64,000 nucleotides of DNA. Source: a virus. Position 1 is the stretch's first letter. Each line of letters starts with the position of its first letter. The notes under the pieces are model-generated. The model did no database searches. It was not told where the DNA came from and worked only from the letters and a program-made list of their open reading frames with translations. Positions 47,167 through 54,029 of this stretch are shown piece after piece. A program made the position numbers and the translations under genes. The stretch covers positions 1 through 64,000 of the IMG/VR virus record IMGVR_UViG_3300034198_012754; one strand, given 5' to 3'.

Positions 47167-50079
47167 ATGATTGTATTTGACCTATTTGAAACTCCCGGCA
47201 CTCCCGAAGGAGATCCAAGACCAAAATCTAGCTATATGCCGGTCAATCCAGAAAAAGCAGGAAGCCAACATCGTGCATTGGGCAATGCCAACATGGGAGC
47301 ATTGATCAATGCTATCAATTATGAACCCAAAGGCAAACCAGCCCAGCTGACATTTTTAGATGATCGCACATACAGCATTGATCCAAAATATTTCCCTGAC
47401 ATCATTGCCTACTACGACAGCTTGCCAGACATGGGCAAATTTAATTTTATGTATCGGGTATTGACCAGCTATAATCAAACAATAAAAATGTTGAATCACA
47501 TAGCACAAATGAAATTGTTTGAGAAGAAAAACAAAGAACTCAGTGGAAAAACTGCTTCAGATGCACAGGTAGCAAGAGAACTACAAAAAATTCGTGCAAA
47601 ATATCCATCGGCCAACAGTGACATTGAAGCTTTGGTCAAAGACGAGTTTGCAAATCAAGAAAAAACTGAAAAAAATATTTCTGATCTCAAAGGAGTCAAC
47701 CGTCAACAGGATGAGTTGTTGAAACAGATCACTGCAATCAATCAACAACAAGACACAGAAATTGACAACCTAGAAGGTGAAGAACGTAGCTTGCAACAGA
47801 CTGTTCAACAGTTGCGTCAGGCCAATGCTGTGTTAGCCCAACGTCTGACTTCAATGAGTCAACGTCGTACAGAACCAACGCCGGCACAACCGGGTGTGAG
47901 TGTGGCCACAGACAAAATTCCATTGTATGTTGAACCCAGTACGCCGCAGACCAGTGCTCCAGATTTTACTCCGTTGGATGTTGGTGCAAGAGCACAAGTG
48001 GCTGGCCTCAAGAAAGAAATTGACACACTCAAGAGTCAAAAATCTATGTGGGACGCTCTTCTGAATCAAGGCGAAAAGGTTGATCCAGCGCAGGTCAAAG
48101 AACTCAACAAGTCAATTGAAGAATTACAAGCACAAGTTAAAAAACTTGAAAAATCATCCAGTGTAATGAAGCAGTTGCAAACTCGCAAAGAAAAACAGTC
48201 TGCTCAAGCTGGACGTGCTGCTATGTCAGCAATTGCTCAGGCCGCCGGTCGGGCTCCTGCAGAAACTCCTGATGCAGAACAATCTGCTGCAGAAATACCT
48301 GAACCGGCCAGTGGAGAAAAAGCTCGAAAAGTTCAACGACCTGTTCCTTTGAGTCTGGTTCAGACAAATAAAGCAACCGCAGGCACTGACACAAAGAAAA
48401 CCAGACAAACAACCGCAACTGCTGCCGACAATGCTGCCAACGATACATTGGGCCAAATGGCCTCTGGGCTGGAAGAAAATGCCGTGCCACGTGCAGTTGA
48501 TCCAAAAAGCACATTGGCCAAAGCCAATCTACTGAGATTTGTTGATGCCTATATGAAAGGATTGAACACCGTAGAGATCGACGGCATTGGCGGTATGCGT
48601 CCATTGTTTATCAAGAAAAAACACATTAAAGAATTGTATAGTATTCTCAACACTTTGCCAGAAGGAGAAAGTAAAAGAAATTTAGTATTCAACCTGTTCA
48701 GTGATCCAACTTTCTTGAGTCAATTCATCTATGAATACATCATACAAAAAGGTGCGTATGTTGAACCTCTTTCCACACCTGATCAGTCGTTGCTTGAAAA
48801 TATTCCTGTCAAAAGTGTGATTCAAGGTTACACAGTGGACTACAGTCCCGACACAGGTCGTGTCACTGTGAGCCGCGGTGGTCGAATTATTGGCACAGGA
48901 ACCAACAAAGCTGGCAATCCAAAATATCACTCCACATTGATCAACCGAATTATCAACAGTGAAGAAGAAGACAAGTATCCTGAGGACATTGACGACAGAG
49001 ATGTAGCACTGCCAATGCGGCGAGTGGCTGAAGCATTACCGGACAAGGCTGCAAAAGAGTTGCATCGTTGGAAAAATCAACAGACCCAACCCACAGCATC
49101 AACAGAAGTTGTTTCTGTAGAACCACAACCCATTCCAACCCGCCTGAGTGATTTACAAAGCAAAAAACAACGTATTGATAACTTGGCCAGTATCAAACAA
49201 GACATAGAACGACTACAAGCTCGTGCCACACGTGGTGGACGTATGTTACCACGTGGATTGGCAGCCGACTTGGAAGATTATTTTACCACAGCCGACATTG
49301 ACACTGCCTATGATGACATGATGGCCAAGTATCAACGGCAGTTAGGCGCATTGCAACAGTACCTGGGCATGCGTAAAGCCCTATGGTCACCCCGGAAAGA
49401 TGTACACGAAATAAAAGCAAAAGAACTGAACGCCGATGAAGAAAATGTTTTAAATCAATATGTACAAGATTTAAGAGATCCAAATGGTGCTCCAATGAAA
49501 GCATTAAAATATAGTTTTCCAAAGTTTGCTAAAATACGTGATGCACTTGCTCAAAAGTATGCTGATGAGTTTGGCATTGATGTTGAAAAATTTCACAATG
49601 CCGCGGCAGTTGATCTAGCTAGACAAATGTACTCTAAGAAAGAATTAGAACTAAAAGAAAGCGGCCCAGAAACTTGGACTGTGCATTTTACAGATGGTAC
49701 AACCACAAGACTACGTGTGCCCAGCGATGAAACTGATCCGGCGCTGGTTCGCAAGCACTATGCCAACAAAGGCAAGACTGTGAAGAAATTTGATTATGGA
49801 TTTGGCACAGATTCTGAGACAGGTTCAGAACCAGAGCCACACGAACCCGGATCCAGCACAGCTCGTAGTGCTAGAACAGGCGAACGTTTACCCGAGGCTG
49901 ACACATTTAACCGTGGCGGAAACAACAAGTTACGTGACAAAAATGATTACTATGACAAACGTGAGCATTTGGCAAAACAATTAGACACACCAGGTTATAG
50001 TTATGCTGATCGACAACTCATTAGAGATCGTATGACGCAACTAGAAAAAGCAGCACGTATGCAAGGATTCATAGAATGA
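47167..50079 (+). CDS. 970-residue coiled-coil putative head protein
   Basis: N-terminus MIVFDLFETPG contains LFE, a gp21-type site. Residues 1-120 share a phage-type domain (ALINAINYEPKGKPAQLTFL). About 115-240 and 275-345 are long charged coiled coils, and 240-430 an Ala/Pro/Thr-rich linker. A second helical part (about 640-830) precedes a charged C-terminus. A short module, VIQGYTVDYSPDTGRVTVSR (about 551), recurs in the next gene. No catalytic motif; resembles a structural core or internal protein. Confidence 0.6.
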   Translation: MIVFDLFETPGTPEGDPRPKSSYMPVNPEKAGSQHRALGNANMGALINAINYEPKGKPAQLTFLDDRTYSIDPKYFPDIIAYYDSLPDMGKFNFMYRVLTSYNQTIKMLNHIAQMKLFEKKNKELSGKTASDAQVARELQKIRAKYPSANSDIEALVKDEFANQEKTEKNISDLKGVNRQQDELLKQITAINQQQDTEIDNLEGEERSLQQTVQQLRQANAVLAQRLTSMSQRRTEPTPAQPGVSVATDKIPLYVEPSTPQTSAPDFTPLDVGARAQVAGLKKEIDTLKSQKSMWDALLNQGEKVDPAQVKELNKSIEELQAQVKKLEKSSSVMKQLQTRKEKQSAQAGRAAMSAIAQAAGRAPAETPDAEQSAAEIPEPASGEKARKVQRPVPLSLVQTNKATAGTDTKKTRQTTATAADNAANDTLGQMASGLEENAVPRAVDPKSTLAKANLLRFVDAYMKGLNTVEIDGIGGMRPLFIKKKHIKELYSILNTLPEGESKRNLVFNLFSDPTFLSQFIYEYIIQKGAYVEPLSTPDQSLLENIPVKSVIQGYTVDYSPDTGRVTVSRGGRIIGTGTNKAGNPKYHSTLINRIINSEEEDKYPEDIDDRDVALPMRRVAEALPDKAAKELHRWKNQQTQPTASTEVVSVEPQPIPTRLSDLQSKKQRIDNLASIKQDIERLQARATRGGRMLPRGLAADLEDYFTTADIDTAYDDMMAKYQRQLGALQQYLGMRKALWSPRKDVHEIKAKELNADEENVLNQYVQDLRDPNGAPMKALKYSFPKFAKIRDALAQKYADEFGIDVEKFHNAAAVDLARQMYSKKELELKESGPETWTVHFTDGTTTRLRVPSDETDPALVRKHYANKGKTVKKFDYGFGTDSETGSEPEPHEPGSSTARSARTGERLPEADTFNRGGNNKLRDKNDYYDKREHLAKQLDTPGYSYADRQLIRDRMTQLEKAARMQGFIE

Positions 50080-51677
50080 TACTGAATGATTTATTTGAAG
50101 ACCAGTTTGTGTTGTTGACCAAACACTATGTGGTTGGTGCCGATCCGCAAACAGTGCAACACTATAGATTGAAAAAAGACAATCGTGGTTATTATCTACC
50201 ACAGTGGAATACCAGTGGCACAGGGTTTGACCGTGCTTATTCAGAATTAAAACGCAGTGGTTATCAAATAGTCAGCAAGCCTCACACACCTTACACACAG
50301 GTTCAACGTCGTGCTGCTCAAACACAGAAGAACATGAACCGTGCATATGGAACTCATAAGGGACCAGTGGGCTATCAATTAGACATGTTCAGCAAAGATA
50401 ACATGGACGATGTTCCTTTTGAAGATATCAGAATCAAAGAAGGTCGCATGAAGGACATTGATATTGAATATCAAGACTTTTTACGCAGCCGCGGCCGCAA
50501 TGCCATGACAGACAAACAGTTTCAAGATGCCTATGGTATGACACGAACAGAATGGGCCAAGAAGAATCGAGCGTGGACTCAACAAAAAGAACGACTCTCT
50601 ATAACACCAGACACACACTTGTTTCACGAAGAAAATCAAAATGACCGTAATGCCAGAATTATTGCTGGTGAAATCGAAGATGCTCGCCGCGCCGGCAATG
50701 AAAAATTGGCTCAGAAAAAAATTAAACAGTTGTTTGATGTGGGCTACACGTTAGACAACCAAGGTCGTCTGCAACGCTTGGGCATGTATGAGCAAGACAC
50801 AGCTCGAGAACGTTGGAACAAAGCATCAGCACAGCGTGAAAAGAAACACAATGAAATTGAAGCTCGCCGTCGAGAGTCGGCCAAACAAGGTCGCACAGAC
50901 GTACCAGGTGCTATCAGTCGTTTGGAAAAATTATTGAATCGACCAGTAGCAGAAGGTGCTGTCAAAGATCTATACACTGAGTTGGCTGAAAAATATCAAG
51001 AACTGGCACCTAAAATTGAACGCAATCGTGACAGTTATCTTGCTGGTCAACTGTATGATGCCTTGGAAGCCATTGCTATCGAGCATGGTGCTGAATTAGA
51101 ACTCAAACGCATGATGACCGGCGCCAGAAATCGTGCTCACATGGACTATGATACCAATCCAGGCGGTTTTCAAAACTGGTTCTGGTATTTGCCATTTGAA
51201 GATGAATTAAGTGAAGAGTTGATGAAATCACAATATGGTTCTACAAAGGCTCCTGTAAAAGAAACACAAGAAATTCCAGCCAAAATGGTGATGCAGAGTT
51301 TTGTGGTTGAATACAATCCTACTACCAGAACTGCGACCATCAGCAAACGCAACCAAGAGCTGGATCGCTTTCAATTCAAAGGCGTTCCTAATTTGAGAAG
51401 TTTTCAACGCACAGTCAGCAACCGTATTGAAAATCTTGAAGATGATCTCTATGGTGACAACGACAAAGCCAGTGTTGCAAGTTCAAGCCCTATAAAAATT
51501 CCCGGACGTGGATATGGGTATCAGGATCTAGATGATAAATTACGCGAAGAACAAGATGCCTGCTATCACAAAGTAAAAAGTCGCTACAAAGTTTGGCCGT
51601 CAGCCTATGCATCAGGTGCCTTGGTTCAGTGTCGTAAAAAAGGTGCTGCCAACTGGGGCAACAAAGCAAAAAAATGA
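50076..51677 (+). CDS. 533-residue putative capsid-targeted protein
   Basis: N-terminus MILNDLFEDQF (LFE site) parallels that of the upstream protein. Body is basic, helical and Arg/Lys/Gln-rich (about 70-330). Module SFVVEYNPTTRTATISKRNQ (about 408) matches VIQGYTVDYSPDTGRVTVSR in the previous gene. The end has DACYHKVKSRYKVWPSAYAS followed by GALVQCRKKGAANWG, a two-Cys basic module that I recognise from many T4-like phages. Function unknown. Confidence 0.62.
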   Translation: MILNDLFEDQFVLLTKHYVVGADPQTVQHYRLKKDNRGYYLPQWNTSGTGFDRAYSELKRSGYQIVSKPHTPYTQVQRRAAQTQKNMNRAYGTHKGPVGYQLDMFSKDNMDDVPFEDIRIKEGRMKDIDIEYQDFLRSRGRNAMTDKQFQDAYGMTRTEWAKKNRAWTQQKERLSITPDTHLFHEENQNDRNARIIAGEIEDARRAGNEKLAQKKIKQLFDVGYTLDNQGRLQRLGMYEQDTARERWNKASAQREKKHNEIEARRRESAKQGRTDVPGAISRLEKLLNRPVAEGAVKDLYTELAEKYQELAPKIERNRDSYLAGQLYDALEAIAIEHGAELELKRMMTGARNRAHMDYDTNPGGFQNWFWYLPFEDELSEELMKSQYGSTKAPVKETQEIPAKMVMQSFVVEYNPTTRTATISKRNQELDRFQFKGVPNLRSFQRTVSNRIENLEDDLYGDNDKASVASSSPIKIPGRGYGYQDLDDKLREEQDACYHKVKSRYKVWPSAYASGALVQCRKKGAANWGNKAKK

Positions 51678-52036
51678 GATATCGCGAGATCCTTGAGGCC
51701 TGCTGGAAAGGTTATCACAAAGAGGGTATGAAGACCATGTTTGGAAAACGATATCCTAACTGTGTGAAAAATACCAACGAGGAACTAGAAGAAGATCTGC
51801 GCAAGTGGTTCAAAGAAAAGTGGGTACGCTTTGGCCCTGATGGCAAGATTCGTGGCGACTGTGCCAGAGGATCCAGCAAAGAAGGCAAACCCAAATGTTT
51901 GCCACAATCAAAAGCACAGGCTCTGGGCAAAAAAGGTCGTGCCGCCAGTGCTGCCAAGAAACGTAGACAAGATCCCAATCCTGAACGTAGGGGCAAGGCA
52001 AAGAATGTTGCTACCAAGGTACGTGAACAAAAATGA
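51674..52036 (+). CDS. 120-residue basic protein with Cys-containing domain
   Basis: MRYREILEACWK: targeting-like start with ILE site. Two short segments with Cys (CWKGYHKEGMKTMFGKRYPN C) and a KWVRFGPDGKIRGDCARGSS motif followed by KPKCLPQSKAQALGKKGRAA resemble a DUF5872-like module. The C-terminus is Lys/Arg/Pro-rich. The whole looks like a small DNA-binding protein suited to packaging in the head. Confidence 0.6.
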   Translation: MRYREILEACWKGYHKEGMKTMFGKRYPNCVKNTNEELEEDLRKWFKEKWVRFGPDGKIRGDCARGSSKEGKPKCLPQSKAQALGKKGRAASAAKKRRQDPNPERRGKAKNVATKVREQK

Positions 52037-52665
52037 GGATCTCCGACTTCCAAATTCACAATCATGATAAGTTAGATTCAATCTTGACAAAACTGTGTGA
52101 ACTGGTGATTCAAGGACAGTACGGAAATCAAAACTTGGGCATGGTTGGCGCTGCAGTGTTGGATCCCAACAACAACTGTGTAGTGGGTATCAATCGTCCT
52201 GCGCAAGACGGTCGTCGAACACATGCCGAACGTGCAGCAATTGACAACTACACTGCCAGGTTTGGACCCGTACCAGAGGGCAGTATTGTGATAACCACAC
52301 TGAGTCCTTGCAACGAGTTCATGGCCGAACGTGAAGGCAAAAGTTGTCAGGATCTGATTGAACAGCACGGTATACACAAAGTTTATTGCGGTTATAAAGA
52401 TCCTGCTCAGACATTTGAAGGCAAACAGTTTCACACACAATATACACGCAACACCAAGATTCGAGAGTTATGCAAGGCATTTGCTGATACCTTTCTCAAG
52501 GATCAGTTGGACGAGTTGAGTTTTTTGGGCAGTGAATGTACCAAGGATTGTTCTGGACACAGAGCCGGATACAACTGGTCAAGAGCACGTGGCGGAGTAG
52601 ATGGAATGAGTCCATGGTCGCCCAGTTTCAACAAAGGAGCAGCCCTAGCAAAGGCTGGAAAATAA
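52033..52665 (+). CDS. Cytidine/dCMP deaminase-like with C-terminal module
   Basis: 210 residues. THAERAAID (about 57-65) is the zinc-binding HAE motif and SPCNEFMAEREGKSC the downstream PC...C zinc motif of the deaminase superfamily, with a longer than usual gap between the cysteines. The end CTKDCSGHRAGYNWSRARGG then SPWSPSFNKGAALAKAGK is a module that recurs on phage proteins. Start is MRISDF with no (L/I/V)xE site, so it need not be capsid-targeted. It may deaminate a nucleotide or base; substrate unknown. Confidence 0.78.
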   Translation: MRISDFQIHNHDKLDSILTKLCELVIQGQYGNQNLGMVGAAVLDPNNNCVVGINRPAQDGRRTHAERAAIDNYTARFGPVPEGSIVITTLSPCNEFMAEREGKSCQDLIEQHGIHKVYCGYKDPAQTFEGKQFHTQYTRNTKIRELCKAFADTFLKDQLDELSFLGSECTKDCSGHRAGYNWSRARGGVDGMSPWSPSFNKGAALAKAGK

Positions 52666-52666
52666 C

Positions 52667-52807
52667 ATGACTGATCAACAACGTCAACAAATCATAAACA
52701 ATCGTAATGTATGGAATGATCCAGAGTCAGCATCGCAAGATCGCTATCCTGTTGTGCCAGAGCCAACCGAATACGACCTGCCTCAAAATCCCTACAGCGA
52801 AGTCTAA
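52667..52807 (+). CDS. 46-residue hypothetical protein
   Basis: Frame starting just after the deaminase stop, Pro/Asn/Gln-rich C-terminus (VVPEPTEYDLPQNPYSEV). No ribosome site of note. Placed in the coupled operon, no family recognised. Confidence 0.5.
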   Translation: MTDQQRQQIINNRNVWNDPESASQDRYPVVPEPTEYDLPQNPYSEV

Positions 52808-52845
52808 AAGAATTATAGAATTTGGCCTTAGGACCGAATGGCTGT

Positions 52846-52903
52846 TCCCCGAGCCTTAACAACTAAGATTCGCTACCTAAGTTGTTATTAACAGGGGATT
52901 TTT
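52846..52903 (+). terminator. Long two-part hairpin with U-rich tail
   Basis: Inner stem TAACAACT (52857-52864)/AGTTGTTA (52880-52887) and outer stem TCCCC (52846-52850)/GGGGA (52894-52898), followed by TTTTTATTT. It ends the cargo operon and may also be a structured element at the border of the inserted endonuclease gene. Confidence 0.6.
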
Positions 52904-52925
52904 ATTTGATTTTTACATCAATAAG

Positions 52926-52932
52926 CTAAATA
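52926..52932 (+). promoter_or_regulatory. Late promoter element
   Basis: CTAAATA 21 bases before the endonuclease ATG at 52954, which has AGAGG at 52945-52949. Confidence 0.5.
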
Positions 52933-52953
52933 AACACATACTAAGAGGTGTTT

Positions 52954-53703
52954 ATGTTCTACGTTTATGCACATTACAAAGCTGACGATCCTACCGGAGA
53001 TCCATTTTATATCGGTAAAGGAAAATCAAAGAGAGAGTTATCCAATAAAAGAAATCCGTTTTGGAAAAATATAGTTTCTAAGCATGGGTTTATATCTAAA
53101 AGACTTGCAGAAAATCTAACAGAACAAGAGGCATGGGATTTAGAAATAAGCCTTATATCTCAATATGGCAAATTATCAGACGGAACAGGATGTTTGTGTA
53201 ATTTAGCTAATGGTGGTGAGGGTGCCAGTGGAACGATCCACACAGATAAAACTAAAGCAAAATGGTCTCTTGCTAAAAAAGGAAAAACATGGGAGGAAAT
53301 TTATGGAGTTGAACAAGCACAACGGATGCGAGAACAACGAAAGACAACCGGTAGAAAACCTCATACAGAAGAAACTAAGAAAAAAATGTCAGCTTCAAAA
53401 AAAGGACAAAAAAATCCTATGTTTGGTAAATCTCCTAGCCCGGAGCATAGTCGTAACTTATCCAAAGCAAAGATTGGAAAACCATCTAATACTAAAGGTA
53501 AAAAACATTCAGAAATTGCTAGACAAAACTATAAGAAAGCTGCTATAATAAGAGCAAGCAATCCAGAATTGAGAAAGAAAATATCCGAAAGCAGTATGGG
53601 TAAAAGAGATTCAGAAGAAACAAAAGCAAAAAAATCAGCAGCAGCAAAATTAAGAGAAGCAAAAAAGAAGTTATTAACTACAAAGGAAATTAAAAATGAG
53701 TAA
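52954..53703 (+). CDS. GIY-YIG homing endonuclease
   Basis: 249 residues from the ATG at 52954. Start FYVYAHYKADDPTGDPFYIG is a diverged GIY-YIG nuclease motif, followed by NUMOD3-type DNA-binding repeats: HTEETKKKMSASKKG, SPEHSRNLSKAKIG, HSEIARQNYKKA. The gene is Lys-rich and A+T-rich compared with neighbours and sits between a terminator and dsbA, as for a mobile segE/F-type freestanding endonuclease. No intron detected. Confidence 0.85.
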   Translation: MFYVYAHYKADDPTGDPFYIGKGKSKRELSNKRNPFWKNIVSKHGFISKRLAENLTEQEAWDLEISLISQYGKLSDGTGCLCNLANGGEGASGTIHTDKTKAKWSLAKKGKTWEEIYGVEQAQRMREQRKTTGRKPHTEETKKKMSASKKGQKNPMFGKSPSPEHSRNLSKAKIGKPSNTKGKKHSEIARQNYKKAAIIRASNPELRKKISESSMGKRDSEETKAKKSAAAKLREAKKKLLTTKEIKNE

Positions 53704-53956
53704 TCGCGTATTTACAGCAGAACAGACTATGAAATTGACTCAGATTCTCAATGAAGGTAGCCAAGTCATGCACGAAATTGAAACACTGTCAGGTGGATTG
53801 AACGACACAATCAAAGCAGTAGCCGAAGAAATGGAAATCAAACCCGGTATTCTCAAGAAAGCAGTCAAACTTGCGCACAAGGCCGGATTTGGACAGGAAC
53901 AATCAGATTATGAATTGCTTGAGCAAATTTTGACCATGACCGGCAAGACACTATAA
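53696..53956 (+). CDS. dsbA: DsbA-like dsDNA-binding protein
   Basis: 86 residues, overlapping the endonuclease end by 8 bases with AAGGAAAT upstream. The helical sequence GGLNDTIKAVAEEMEIKPGI then LKKAVKLAHKAGF matches the T4-like DsbA family of double-stranded-DNA-binding proteins that boost late transcription. It precedes the polymerase here, unlike T4. Confidence 0.8.
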   Translation: MSNRVFTAEQTMKLTQILNEGSQVMHEIETLSGGLNDTIKAVAEEMEIKPGILKKAVKLAHKAGFGQEQSDYELLEQILTMTGKTL

Positions 53957-54029
53957 GTACTGTTTTACAACAGCGAGTCGTTCACGTTACGAACATGAAT
54001 CACGGCCAACCAGCCATAATTGGAGATAG

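Noticed and set aside
53982-53996. GTTC/GAAC hairpin before the polymerase gene as a T4-like gp43 autoregulatory operator
   Set aside because: Only a 4-bp stem, and it lies about 25 bases upstream of the ribosome site, unlike the T4 operator that overlaps it.
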